DNA from: Leucobacter tenebrionis
Lineage (GTDB): Bacteria > Actinomycetota > Actinomycetes > Actinomycetales > Microbacteriaceae
Assembly (NCBI RefSeq): GCF_019884725.1
Contig: NZ_CP082322.1
Coordinates: forward strand, 1,426,001-1,490,000
Length of the DNA stretch: 64,000 bases
Reading direction: 5' to 3'
Shown piece after piece: positions 1 to 8,824 of this stretch. Positions within the stretch are counted from its first letter, which is position 1; every line of letters starts with the position of its first letter. A program made the translations under genes and the position numbers. The notes beneath the pieces are model-generated. The model saw only the letters and a program-made list of their open reading frames with translations, was not told the origin of the DNA and searched no databases.

Positions 1-1
1 G

Positions 2-973
2 CGGCGGGATCCGAATATCGTGATCGCCACCGTCTCGAGCCGCTTCGAGGGGAATCCGAGGGCGGCGCTCCGTTTCGGCCTCGCGTCGCTGCGCAGCCTG
101 TACCACCTGGCGACGACGAAGGTGTGCGTGCTCGACTCGTACTGGCCCGCGGTGTCGTCTCTGCGGCACCGCCCCGAGCTCGTGGTCTTCCAGGCCTGGC
201 ACTCGCTGGGCAAGATCAAGCAGTCGGGCCGGCAGACCCTCGACAGAGAGCAGGGCCGCTCCCAGAAGCTGGCGCAGTCGATGCGCATCCACGAGGGCTA
301 CGACTGGGTCGTCGCCGGCGGTAAGGCCTGGAATCCGTTCTACTGCGCCTCCTTCGGCGTCGACGAGTCGAAGCTGCTGAACATCGGGCTGCCCCGGGCC
401 GACTACCTCGTCAATCACCGGCAGCAGATCGCCCGCCGCGTGCTCAAGAGCCACCCCGAGCTGGCTCAGAAGCCCACCATCCTCTACGCCCCCACGTTCC
501 GGCGCGGCAGCGGCCCCGACACCGGCGCGCGGGATCTAGCGGCCGCGATCGACCGCGATCGATTCAACCTCATCGTGCACGGGCACAAGGACGGCAACCT
601 GATCATGCCCGACGGCGAGTACGTCACATGCCCCGGTTTCACCGGGCCCGAGCTGCTCACGGTGGCCGAGTACCTCGTCACCGACTACTCCGCGATCGCC
701 GTCGAGGCCGCGCTCATCGATGTGAAAACCCTCTACTATGTACACGACCATGATGAGTACCTGGCCACGAACGGGCTGAACATCGATCTGTTCGAGGAGA
801 TGCCCGGGTGCGTCTCGGAGAGCGCGGAGGAGATCGCCCGGGTGATAGACGGCGAGTACCCCATGGATGCCCTGCGCGCGTACCAAGCGAAGTTCATCTT
901 CGACAGCCCCGGCCGCTCGACCGAGAATCTCGTCGACTGCTTCTTCGAGAAGGGCGGCCTATGCACCCGCTGA
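2..973 (+). CDS. CDP-glycerol glycerophosphotransferase family protein (5' end outside window)
   Basis: Transfers glycerol-phosphate (or a related polyol-phosphate) from CDP-glycerol to a growing teichoic-acid-type chain on the inner face of the membrane. The frame is open to the window edge, so the N-terminus is missing; a GTG at 20 is only an internal candidate. About 323 residues remain, matching the C-terminal catalytic half of the Glyphos_transf family (TagB/TagF). Visible family signatures are QAWHSLG near residue 66, YAPTFR near 160 and VTDYSAI near 226, where the family has its substrate-binding histidine and aspartate positions. The stop overlaps the next gene's ATG by 13 bases, indicating one transcript. 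Whether it primes or polymerises, and the exact polyol, cannot be read from the sequence. Confidence 0.85.
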   Translation, partial: RRDPNIVIATVSSRFEGNPRAALRFGLASLRSLYHLATTKVCVLDSYWPAVSSLRHRPELVVFQAWHSLGKIKQSGRQTLDREQGRSQKLAQSMRIHEGYDWVVAGGKAWNPFYCASFGVDESKLLNIGLPRADYLVNHRQQIARRVLKSHPELAQKPTILYAPTFRRGSGPDTGARDLAAAIDRDRFNLIVHGHKDGNLIMPDGEYVTCPGFTGPELLTVAEYLVTDYSAIAVEAALIDVKTLYYVHDHDEYLATNGLNIDLFEEMPGCVSESAEEIARVIDGEYPMDALRAYQAKFIFDSPGRSTENLVDCFFEKGGLCTR

Positions 974-2013
974 TCAAGCGGAACGTGAAGCGGGCGAAGC
1001 TCGTCTACCTGTGGATCACCCGCATCCTGCTCGCCAAGAGCCACTTCAAGGTGCCGCTGCACACCCGCCTGCGCTACGCGATCTTCGGCGGTTTCGTCGC
1101 CGATCAGTACGTGCTCTACGACCTCAAGCGCAACTCGCGGAGCGAATACCTCTCGGAGTTCGACTGGTACCGTTCGCGGTGGATCAACGAGCCCTTCGAC
1201 TCGATGCTCAACAACAAGATCGTGTGCAACGAGGTGCTCGAGGATCACGTCGACGTGCCGCCGATCCTGTTCGTGAAGAACAAGGGCCGGCTCTTCTCGA
1301 CCGACCGGCCCGAGTCGAAGCGGCCGATCTCCGAGGTCGTCGCGTCGCTGCGCGAGCACGGGGCGATGTTCTTGAAGCCCCTCGGCTCGGGCAAGGGCAA
1401 GGGCGTGCATCGTCTCGATGCCGCAGAGGGCGGCTTCATGATCGATCGCCGCCCCGCCACCGAGCGAGAGGTGATCGCCTTTCTCGAGGACCAGGACGGC
1501 TGGTTCCTCTCCCTCGGCGTCGAGCAGCACCCCGTGCTCTCGACGATCTTCCCGGAGACCACGAACACGATCCGCCTCATCACGATGCGGGATCCCGAGA
1601 CCGGCGCCGCCCGCGTGTTCTTCGCCGTGCTGCGGATCGGCACGGCCGCGACCATCCCCGTCGACAACGGCAGCCGCGGCGGCCTCGTCTCGCTGATCGA
1701 CCTCGAGGAGGGCACGCTGAGCGCGGCCCGACCGCTGTGGTCGCCGGGCGAGTTCAGCACGCACCCGGATTCGGGCGAGCAGATCGAGGGGGTCGAGCTG
1801 CCCGGATGGAGGATCGCGAAGCAGCGCATCCTCGACGTCGCCGGCCGGTTCCCCTATCTCCAGTTCGTGGCCTGGGACGTGCTGCTCACGGAGCAGGGAC
1901 CCTGCGTGATCGAGGCGAACACCTCCTCGGGCGTGAACATCATTCAGATGTGGGGCGCGCAGCGGCAGGGCGAGCTCGGCGACTTCTACCGCGCCCACGG
2001 GGTGATCAAGTGA
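961..2013 (+). CDS. Sugar-transfer-associated ATP-grasp protein
   Basis: A 350-residue cytoplasmic enzyme of the ATPgrasp_ST type, a family known from polysaccharide loci and thought to ligate a carboxylate to an amine via an acyl-phosphate. The ATP-grasp pattern is intact: KPLGSGKGKGV near residue 139 (nucleotide-binding loop), TTNTIRLIT near 200 and the metal-binding EANTSSG near 318. The N-terminal 100 residues are basic and aromatic-rich and could contact membrane or a lipid-linked acceptor. ATG 961 sits inside the end of the glycerophosphotransferase gene, which supports coupled translation. The substrate is unknown; from context I infer it adds an amino acid or small acid to a sugar- or polyol-phosphate acceptor. 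Confidence 0.82.
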   Translation: MHPLIKRNVKRAKLVYLWITRILLAKSHFKVPLHTRLRYAIFGGFVADQYVLYDLKRNSRSEYLSEFDWYRSRWINEPFDSMLNNKIVCNEVLEDHVDVPPILFVKNKGRLFSTDRPESKRPISEVVASLREHGAMFLKPLGSGKGKGVHRLDAAEGGFMIDRRPATEREVIAFLEDQDGWFLSLGVEQHPVLSTIFPETTNTIRLITMRDPETGAARVFFAVLRIGTAATIPVDNGSRGGLVSLIDLEEGTLSAARPLWSPGEFSTHPDSGEQIEGVELPGWRIAKQRILDVAGRFPYLQFVAWDVLLTEQGPCVIEANTSSGVNIIQMWGAQRQGELGDFYRAHGVIK

Positions 2014-2681
2014 GCGTGACGCGCTACGTGATCATGGCGAACGGCCGCGGGATGCGCTGGGGCGGGCATCTCGGGATCCCGAAGCACCTCATCACGGTCG
2101 ATGACGAGACGCTGCTGCAGCGTCTCGTGCGGCAGATCGCGGATCACGCGGACGATCCCGACATCGTCATCTCGTCGAGCGACCCGCGCTACGACACCCC
2201 GGGGGCCCGGCGCCACGAGCCCGTGACGAACGAGCTGGAGATCGACCGTTTCCCGCCCGAGCTCATCACGGAACCGGTCTGCTTCCTCTACGGCGACACC
2301 TACTACACGGATCGCGCGATGGCGCGCATCGTGGAGCCGGAGCACGAGGAGGATTCGCCGCTGCGCTTCTACGGCGACGAGCGCTCGATCGTGGCGGTGA
2401 AGGCGCGCGAACCCGAGGCGATGCTCACCCACATCAGGCGCGTGCGCGAGCTGTACCTCGCCGGCAAGATCGCATCGTGCATCGGCTGGCACGTCTACCA
2501 CTCGTTCACGGGCCTGCCCTTCGAGGGCAACCAGATCGGGCGGCACTTCGAACGCCTCGACGGCGAGACCGCCGGCTTCAACAAGCCCGACGACCTCAAG
2601 GCGTTCAGGCGCAACTACGACCTGCTCAGCGCGGGAGCCGAACGCGTCCTCGACTACGAAGCGGGCGGGGCGGGGTCGTGA
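2010..2681 (+). CDS. Nucleotidyltransferase-like (NTP_transferase fold) protein
   Basis: A 223-residue protein that opens with a sugar-nucleotidyltransferase signature, MANGRGMRWGG followed by PKHLI (residues 9-27). This corresponds to the glycine-rich NTP loop and the lysine that contacts phosphate. A further LYGDTYYTD stretch (near 90) fits the metal-binding aspartate region. The likely reaction is activation of a sugar- or polyol-phosphate with CTP or another NTP to make a donor. GTG 2010 is chosen because it overlaps the preceding stop as GTGA; the same junction recurs at the next gene. At 223 residues it is compact for the family, without an added hexapeptide-repeat domain. The actual substrate is not predictable. 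Confidence 0.72.
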   Translation: MSVTRYVIMANGRGMRWGGHLGIPKHLITVDDETLLQRLVRQIADHADDPDIVISSSDPRYDTPGARRHEPVTNELEIDRFPPELITEPVCFLYGDTYYTDRAMARIVEPEHEEDSPLRFYGDERSIVAVKAREPEAMLTHIRRVRELYLAGKIASCIGWHVYHSFTGLPFEGNQIGRHFERLDGETAGFNKPDDLKAFRRNYDLLSAGAERVLDYEAGGAGS

Positions 2682-4990
2682 GCGGCGGGACCCGTGCAGC
2701 TCTGCCGGCTCGGCTCGGGAGAAAACTGCGCGCATTCGCTCTTCGTGCCAGGGGCTTCTCAGGTTCCGCCGCGCGTGATTGGGTGCGTAGGATCGACGAG
2801 GATCGCGCAGCGCCCGGACTGCTCGACCGCGCCCAGCGCGAACGGGCGTACCGCTGGGGCTTCATGCCCGCCACTGTCGAGAATTTCGGTATCGACGAAG
2901 ATAACCGCGAAGGGTTCGTGTCGGAGCGCGACTACGCCTTCATCCATCCTCTGAACGGGAAATATGGCAAGTGGGTGAGGGATCGCGTCTCCGCGCTGAC
3001 GGTGTTCGAGCCGTTCACGCGCTTCTTCGAGACGGCGCACTTCCACCTGCTGATCCGCGATGGCGAGCTGCACTGCATCCCGCTCTCCCCAGAGGCTCAG
3101 GCGCATGGGAACGATCCCTTCGCCGGCGTCATCAGCCTGCTGCAAGAAAAGGGACGTCTCTCGCTCGTTCGAGCCGCGTGGGCACGCGAAGCACCCGAGG
3201 CCCTGACGTGGGACGGCGATGACTTCTTCGTCGACGGAGAACAGGTGTCAGCTGACGAGCTCCGGGAGTGGCTTCTCACCCGCACTCGCAGTCACATCAG
3301 CGTGCTCATCGACCCTGTAGATCCCGATCTCGGCTTTCCGGAATCGCTCGGCGCGCGCACCGCGGTAGTACGGGTCACCATGGCCAACCCCGATGGCTCC
3401 CACCCTCGAGCGGTCGAGGCTTCGCTGATCCTCGACGAGCAGGAACCTCGCCCGGGCTGCCCGACTCTCCACGCGCGACTCGACCCGCAAGACGGCAGCT
3501 TCAAAGAGGCAAGAGCGGTCGAAAGCGGACGCTTACGTCGTTACACGCATCACCCGGAAACGAATGCGCCCCTTTCGGGCTATCTGCCCTCCTGGAGCAC
3601 ACTCGAGAGTGCGCTCGTCGAGATGTGCCAGTTCGCACCGCAGCTGAAGTTCGTGCAGTTCGATGCTGTCTTGTCCAGCACCGGAGACTGGGTACTCGTC
3701 AAGCTCTCGGCCTCCCCCGACTATCCTCGGTACTTCGCGTTCTCCGAAGAGACCGTCAAATTGCTGAAGCAGAGCATCGATTTCAAACGGCAGAGCACTC
3801 GGCAGTATTCGGTGCGTACCCGCAAGTGGTTCCACAACCTGAAGCTGTGGCTCCGCAAGCGCTTCGCAAGGCTGCTCTACCCGAAGGGTCTCGTGCCGTA
3901 TCAGTCTGTGCGATGGCTCGGCGATGTGCGACGGGATCTGTTCGAACGCAACGGAGTGCCTCTTCGCACCAAGCTCTGGGCATACAGAAACGGATTCCTT
4001 TCGTACCGGATTCCCCAGTACGGCATCACAGCGCAGAATCGCGAGTCGTTCATCTCCGATTTCGAGTACCGCTGGCTCCGCCACATCAACCAGCACTACC
4101 GTTACTGGCTTGAAGACAAGATCAGCATCAAGTACGTCGCCGCCGCGTTCAACGACTGCCTGCCCGCGTACTACTTCTATACGACGCTGCAGGGCGGAGT
4201 GAACCATGTCGTCCCGATGATGGACTGCCCGTCCGGTTACGCTGCTTCGTTCGAGGGGATCCTCGCACTCGCCCGGGTGAAGGGCGTGCTCGCTTTGAAG
4301 CCGGACGAGGGATCGCACGGAGACGGCTTCTACCGTCTGGGGTACGAGAACGGTGAATTCTCGCTCAACGGCCAGACGGTCTCAGAGGCCGATGTACTCG
4401 CGATCCTCACCGACCGACACAATCAATACCTCGTCACAGAGTTCATCGAGATGCACCCGGAACTCGCGAGGATCTACCCGCACTCGGTGAACACTATCCG
4501 AGTCATTGTTTTCAAACGAGACGGCGTCACGCCCGAGATCGGCAACGCGTACCTCCGTATCGGCTCCGCCCAGTCGGGCTTCGTCGACAACACGGCTGCC
4601 GGGGGCATGCTCGCCGAGATCGACGCCGAAACCGGCGCGTACGGCAACGCTCAGATCCTCCAGAACGGCCATGTGCAACCTTGCCCGCACCACCCGGATA
4701 CGGGGGTGCTGATCGAGGGGCACTTGCCGAACTGGGGTTATGCGAAGAAGAAGGTGCTCGAGATCGCCGCAGCGATGCCGCAGCTCGAATATCTCGGCTT
4801 CGACCTGGCTGTCACGCCGACCGGGATCAAGCTGCCGGAGATCAATCGATCCCCCGACTACCCGCGTATCGAACGCCTCACTCCCGCCACCATCGACTAC
4901 CTGCTTTACAAACTCGAGCAGAAGAAGCGGCGCTATGGATATGATCAGCGGCCCCCGCGTCGACTCATATCGCTACCTCGGCGGGGTTAG
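2678..4990 (+). CDS. Double ATP-grasp protein (first module decayed, second intact)
   Basis: A 770-residue protein starting at the GTGA overlap with the upstream gene. Residues ~430-770 form an intact ATPgrasp_ST module: KPDEGSHGDGF near 541, SVNTIRVIVF near 604 and PEINRSPDYPR near 722. Residues ~20-385 are a second copy of the same architecture in which key residues are lost. The counterpart of EINRSPDYPR reads KLSASPDYPR, so the metal-binding Glu and Asn are gone, and NTIRV is not recognisable. Between the modules lies a very basic, tryptophan-rich stretch (~365-410) that could bind membrane or polyphosphate. The intact module presumably ligates; the decayed one may bind acceptor or regulate. 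The 3' neighbour follows after 59 bases on the same strand. Confidence 0.78.
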   Translation: MSGGTRAALPARLGRKLRAFALRARGFSGSAARDWVRRIDEDRAAPGLLDRAQRERAYRWGFMPATVENFGIDEDNREGFVSERDYAFIHPLNGKYGKWVRDRVSALTVFEPFTRFFETAHFHLLIRDGELHCIPLSPEAQAHGNDPFAGVISLLQEKGRLSLVRAAWAREAPEALTWDGDDFFVDGEQVSADELREWLLTRTRSHISVLIDPVDPDLGFPESLGARTAVVRVTMANPDGSHPRAVEASLILDEQEPRPGCPTLHARLDPQDGSFKEARAVESGRLRRYTHHPETNAPLSGYLPSWSTLESALVEMCQFAPQLKFVQFDAVLSSTGDWVLVKLSASPDYPRYFAFSEETVKLLKQSIDFKRQSTRQYSVRTRKWFHNLKLWLRKRFARLLYPKGLVPYQSVRWLGDVRRDLFERNGVPLRTKLWAYRNGFLSYRIPQYGITAQNRESFISDFEYRWLRHINQHYRYWLEDKISIKYVAAAFNDCLPAYYFYTTLQGGVNHVVPMMDCPSGYAASFEGILALARVKGVLALKPDEGSHGDGFYRLGYENGEFSLNGQTVSEADVLAILTDRHNQYLVTEFIEMHPELARIYPHSVNTIRVIVFKRDGVTPEIGNAYLRIGSAQSGFVDNTAAGGMLAEIDAETGAYGNAQILQNGHVQPCPHHPDTGVLIEGHLPNWGYAKKKVLEIAAAMPQLEYLGFDLAVTPTGIKLPEINRSPDYPRIERLTPATIDYLLYKLEQKKRRYGYDQRPPRRLISLPRRG

Positions 4991-5049
4991 GGCGTACGCA
5001 TTGGTTTGGGGGCCTCTCGGCAAGCTCCACAAACGATAACGTTGAAGAC

Positions 5050-6558
5050 GTGCAGAAGTTGAAGCGGGCGAAGCGGTACATCGATGAAGTGAGCCGGGAG
5101 ACCGGCTGGACTCGAGCACAAGCGGCCGCGCGTATGCTGCGCGCGAAGCGCGATCACGGCATCGGCCTCCGCCGCTACGCCGAGGAGCGCCTCTACCTCG
5201 TGCCGCAGGACCGGCTCTCGGAGCACCGCGTGAAGCGCAACGACCAGATCGCGTTCGTCGCGAAGCAGCGAGGCATCGGCTACGAGGACGCCCGCGAGGT
5301 CATGGATCGTGCTCGAGACGAATACGGTGTGAGCTACCGGGAGTTCGTGCGGCGGAACCTCTGGAAGTTCAAGACCGAGGCCGACCTCGACAAGCGCCTC
5401 GAGCGCATCAGAACACAGGATCGGCGCTTCGTCGACGAGGTCTGCAACGAGACCGGCTGGTCGTTCGAGGAGGCCGAGCGGAAGATGCTCGAGACGAAGA
5501 AGCGATGGCCCGCTGTGACCTTCCGCAAGTATGCCGCCTTCAACTTCCACGGCATGACCGACGACGAGATCGACGCTCGCGTGAGGCAGTGGATCGAGAC
5601 CTCTTCCGAGAACCGCCGTCGGGTGATGCAGGAGTCGGGCTGGACTGCCGAGCAGGTGCGTGCTCACATGACCCGGTTCGAGGCCGAGTACGGCGTGATC
5701 CCCGCCTACTACATGTGCTTCCGCGGCTGGGAGCTCAGCGATGAGCAGATCGAGAGCTACGCGACGGTGGCGCACTCGCAGCGTCTGAGCACCGCCTACA
5801 ACGATCGGGCTGATCTCGCGATGGCTCGCGACAAAGAGCGCTTCGACGAGGTGTTCCGCGACTTCTTGAATCGTCGCTTCTGGTCGAATGCCGAAGGCGC
5901 GACGTTCGAGTCGTTCTCGGAGTTCGCCCAGGGTCTCGATGCCATCTTCTGCAAGCTGCTCCGGTCTGGCGGCGGCGTCGGCGCGTTCAAGGTCGAACTG
6001 CCCGGCGATGAGGCGGGCCTGCGCAGGGTGTACGACGATCTCATGGCGAAGCCGCGCATGCTGGTCGAGGAGGTGCTGCAGCAGCACCCCGAGATGGCGG
6101 AGTTCTACCCGGGTTCGATCAACACCATCAGGGTCGTGATGATCGAGGACGAGGGGCGGATCAGGATCATCTCGACGGGCATCCAGTTCGGGCACCGCGA
6201 GGTGACCGACAACTTCACGAATGACGGGATGGTCTGCGCCGTCGACACCGATTCGGGCACGGTGCTCACCCCGGCCGTCGACAAGGACGGCGCGGTCTAC
6301 GAGACCCACCCCGTCTCGGGCAAGCGGTTCGAGGGGTTCCGGGTTCCGAACTGGGATCTCGTGCTCGACACCGCGAAGCGGGCCATGGGCGTGCGCGAGG
6401 GACTCAGGTACGTGGGGTGGGACATCGCGATCCAGAACGACAAGGTCAGCATTCTCGAGGCCAACACCGTACCCGACCCGGTGCTGCTGCAAGCCGCCTA
6501 CGCTCCGCAGAAGGAGGGGAAGCGCTATCTGTACGACCCCTTCCTGCAGAAGATCTAG
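5050..6558 (+). CDS. ATP-grasp protein with four N-terminal helical repeats
   Basis: A 502-residue protein starting at GTG 5050. Residues ~8-240 contain four imperfect copies of a ~58-residue helical unit, each with an E-x-G-W-like start (ETGW 17, QRGI 73, ETGW 134, ESGW 195), an amphipathic helix, and an aromatic Y/F-R-x-Y or Y-x-x-F segment. I do not recognise this repeat as a named family. Residues ~265-500 are an ATPgrasp_ST catalytic domain with SINTIRVV (356-363), DNFTNDGM (387-394) and the metal-site EANT (470-473). The same repeat-plus-ATP-grasp unit forms the N-terminus of the giant protein at 15,321, followed there by the same kind of LRR/CapA domains encoded immediately downstream here. 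Acceptor unknown; the repeats could bind polymer or partner enzymes. Confidence 0.78.
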   Translation: MQKLKRAKRYIDEVSRETGWTRAQAAARMLRAKRDHGIGLRRYAEERLYLVPQDRLSEHRVKRNDQIAFVAKQRGIGYEDAREVMDRARDEYGVSYREFVRRNLWKFKTEADLDKRLERIRTQDRRFVDEVCNETGWSFEEAERKMLETKKRWPAVTFRKYAAFNFHGMTDDEIDARVRQWIETSSENRRRVMQESGWTAEQVRAHMTRFEAEYGVIPAYYMCFRGWELSDEQIESYATVAHSQRLSTAYNDRADLAMARDKERFDEVFRDFLNRRFWSNAEGATFESFSEFAQGLDAIFCKLLRSGGGVGAFKVELPGDEAGLRRVYDDLMAKPRMLVEEVLQQHPEMAEFYPGSINTIRVVMIEDEGRIRIISTGIQFGHREVTDNFTNDGMVCAVDTDSGTVLTPAVDKDGAVYETHPVSGKRFEGFRVPNWDLVLDTAKRAMGVREGLRYVGWDIAIQNDKVSILEANTVPDPVLLQAAYAPQKEGKRYLYDPFLQKI

Positions 6559-6596
6559 AGCGCGCCGAGCAGGGCAGAAAGAGAAGACGGACACGC

Positions 6597-8564
6597 ATGG
6601 CGAAGATGGTTTCCGCCGAGGGCGGCAGGTTCAAGATCACGCGCGGCGGCGCGACGCTGATCGCCTTCGATGAGGCGCTCGAGGCCGTCGAGGTCCCCGG
6701 CGAAGTCGCGGGCGCTCCGGTCAACAGGATCGGCCCCAAGGCCTTCGCCGGGCATGCCGCTCTGGGCGAGGTGATCCTGCCCGAGTCCGTGACCGAGATC
6801 GGCCGCGCAGCATTCGCGGACTGCAAGAGCCTCACCGAGATCCGTCTCCCCTACGGTCTGAAGCGAATCGAAGACCGTTGCTTTGCAGGCTGCGCGGCGC
6901 TCAGCGTCATCTACTACTTCAGCATGACAGGCATCAGCGCGGTCATGAAGAGCGACCCGACTCTGCGCGAAGACGTGCTGCCTGCGTTCATCGAGCACAT
7001 CGGCGAGGCCGCGTTCGCGGACTGCCGCAGCCTCACGAGCGTGATGATCCCGTACCAGGTGCTCACCGTTCCCGCCCGTGCGTTCGAGGGGTGCGAGAGC
7101 CTTGAAACGGTCAGCCTGCACAAGCGCATCACGAGGGTGGCCCCACACGCCTTCGCCGGCTGCACGCGTCTGCGCGAGTTGCGTCTGCCGAGCAGGTGCA
7201 AGAAGATCGGCAGAAATGCGTTCGCACCGGATACCGTGCTCGTCTGCGATGAAGAGTCGGCGGCGCTCGGCTATGCGCAGAAGACGGCTCAGCGGCACCG
7301 AGTAGCCGAACCGGTGCCCGTCGAGCTCTCGAGTCAGATGATTCCGCGCCGCTCGGGCGAGGACCACGTGCCCTTCTACGACGAGAGCGTGCTGCGCAGG
7401 GCGATCGACAGCTACGAGATCCGCCACCCCTCATACGAGCTCGTGAACCGGCAGCAACGGCAGCTTCCGGAAGCGACGCCGGCGCGCTTCGAGTTCGATG
7501 ACGGCGTGTACCGCGGGGAGGCGAAGACCCCGGGGCGGGCACGCATCATGATGGTGGCAGACATCATGGCCCGACGGCGGCAGCAGAACGCGGCTGCGGG
7601 CCCCGAGGGATTCGGCTTCGGTTTCAACCGGGTGCGGTCGCTGCTGCAGGAGTGCGACTTCGCTATCGGCAATCTCGAATCGACGGTCTCGCCCTCGGCC
7701 CCGTTCAACAGTGAGCGCAGCCACGTGAACGCGCGGCCGCACCTCAATGCTCCCCCGGAGTTCCTCGCAGCGGTACGAGGGGCCGGGTTCGATGCCGTGG
7801 TGAACGCCCAGAACCACATCTACGACTCGGGTACCCGGGGGCTGTTCGAGACGCTCGACTACCAGAATCGTTTTCAGCTCATGCACACGGGGGCCTTCGC
7901 GTCTCCGAACGATCAGCCCTATCTCCTCGTCGATATCGGGGGCATCCGCATCGGCGTGGTGGCTTTCCTCGACGGAGCGCGGCAGCCCATGAAGAGGGCC
8001 AACTTCACGCCCCACGGCCTGGATACGCTCTTCCCCACCTTCGCCCGGCAGGGAGTCAATGAGCACATCGATGCCGCCCGCGCCGCTGGAGCGGAGTTCA
8101 TCATCGCCTACGCGCACTGGGGCAAGGAGTACACGACCGACCTCAGCCCCAGACAGAGGCAGTACGCTCAGATGCTCGCCGACGCGGGCGCCGACTACAT
8201 CGTCGGCGCGCACTCGCACTGCATTCAGCCGTTCACGCTGCTCAAGGCGGCGGGCGGACGCACGGTCCCCTGCCTCTACTCCGGCGGCAACTTCCTGTGC
8301 GACATGAATATCAAACCGCCCATCACCCGCGACACGCTCATACTCGACCTGCAGCTCGAACGAGCGCCCGATGGCAGGGTTCGAATCGCCTCGAACACCT
8401 ACCACCCGTGCCGCATTCTCGAGGTGCGCAGGCAGGGACGCAGCCATTATGCGGTGTTCCCGACGAATGCCGAGGTCAAATCGGAGAGCTTCCGCAAAGC
8501 GCTGCGCGAGGCGCGCCCACGCATCGTCGAGGCCGTGGGCGACGGAATCGAGCCCGCGCACTGA
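6597..8564 (+). CDS. BspA-type LRR / CapA (PGA_cap) fusion protein
   Basis: A 655-residue protein. Residues ~40-230 carry BspA-type LRR_5 repeats (pattern A-F-x-x-C-x-x-L with I-P or L-P turns, for example AFADCKSL, AFEGCESL, AFAGCTRL). Residues ~315-610 are a CapA/PGA_cap domain, the metallophosphoesterase-like fold of poly-gamma-glutamate capsule proteins. Its metal-site motifs are NLES (359), NAQNH (403), HWGKEY (507) and AHSH (538); the first motif reads VADIM where GD is usual. There is no signal peptide or membrane segment, so unlike typical PgsA/CapA proteins it appears cytoplasmic. ATG 6597 is preceded by a purine-rich AGAAAGAGAAG; ATG 6606 is an alternative. It lies 38 bases after the repeat/ATP-grasp gene and is probably cotranscribed. 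Confidence 0.82.
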   Translation: MAKMVSAEGGRFKITRGGATLIAFDEALEAVEVPGEVAGAPVNRIGPKAFAGHAALGEVILPESVTEIGRAAFADCKSLTEIRLPYGLKRIEDRCFAGCAALSVIYYFSMTGISAVMKSDPTLREDVLPAFIEHIGEAAFADCRSLTSVMIPYQVLTVPARAFEGCESLETVSLHKRITRVAPHAFAGCTRLRELRLPSRCKKIGRNAFAPDTVLVCDEESAALGYAQKTAQRHRVAEPVPVELSSQMIPRRSGEDHVPFYDESVLRRAIDSYEIRHPSYELVNRQQRQLPEATPARFEFDDGVYRGEAKTPGRARIMMVADIMARRRQQNAAAGPEGFGFGFNRVRSLLQECDFAIGNLESTVSPSAPFNSERSHVNARPHLNAPPEFLAAVRGAGFDAVVNAQNHIYDSGTRGLFETLDYQNRFQLMHTGAFASPNDQPYLLVDIGGIRIGVVAFLDGARQPMKRANFTPHGLDTLFPTFARQGVNEHIDAARAAGAEFIIAYAHWGKEYTTDLSPRQRQYAQMLADAGADYIVGAHSHCIQPFTLLKAAGGRTVPCLYSGGNFLCDMNIKPPITRDTLILDLQLERAPDGRVRIASNTYHPCRILEVRRQGRSHYAVFPTNAEVKSESFRKALREARPRIVEAVGDGIEPAH

Positions 8565-8824
8565 AGAGGGGCGCCGAGCACCTGCAGCTGGAGGTTTCTC
8601 ACCGACATGAAGGTGTGTGAGGCCTTGGGAATCGATATGCAGATGTGATGCATCACGGCAGCAAAAGTAGGCATTTCCCTTACACTTGTAGACAGGAGAC
8701 GGGAGACTTCGAAGCGCTGCAGAGTGCAACTATTCGTTGGAATATCTTGAACTGCGGTGGTCAAATGACCTTTTTGAAGTAACGAGCCTTCTCTTCCCAT
8801 TCAGGTTCAGAAGGAGCTAGCTCT
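8565..8824. promoter_or_regulatory. Intergenic region with a 12-bp perfect palindrome
   Basis: About 260 bases separate the CapA gene from the next gene and are visibly richer in A and T than the flanks, suggesting a promoter for the secreted protein. GTGATGCATCAC at 8645-8656 is a perfect 12-bp palindrome, the size and symmetry of an operator half-site pair. A strong Shine-Dalgarno AGAAGGAG lies at 8809-8816, eight bases before ATG 8825. No convincing -35/-10 pair stands out, so the palindrome's role is speculative. Confidence 0.35.

Noticed and set aside
736..1998. Long reverse-strand reading frame opposite the first ATP-grasp gene
   Set aside because: It is an antisense shadow: no family motifs, arginine/alanine/leucine-biased, and the forward frame has clear ATP-grasp motifs.
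4987..6594. 535-residue reverse frame opposite the repeat/ATP-grasp gene
   Set aside because: Antisense shadow of a gene with internal repeats and intact catalytic motifs; no recognisable domain.
6597..8564. Standard poly-gamma-glutamate (PgsBCA) capsule locus
   Set aside because: A CapA domain is present but PgsC-like membrane protein and the PgsB order are absent, and CapA is fused to LRRs.
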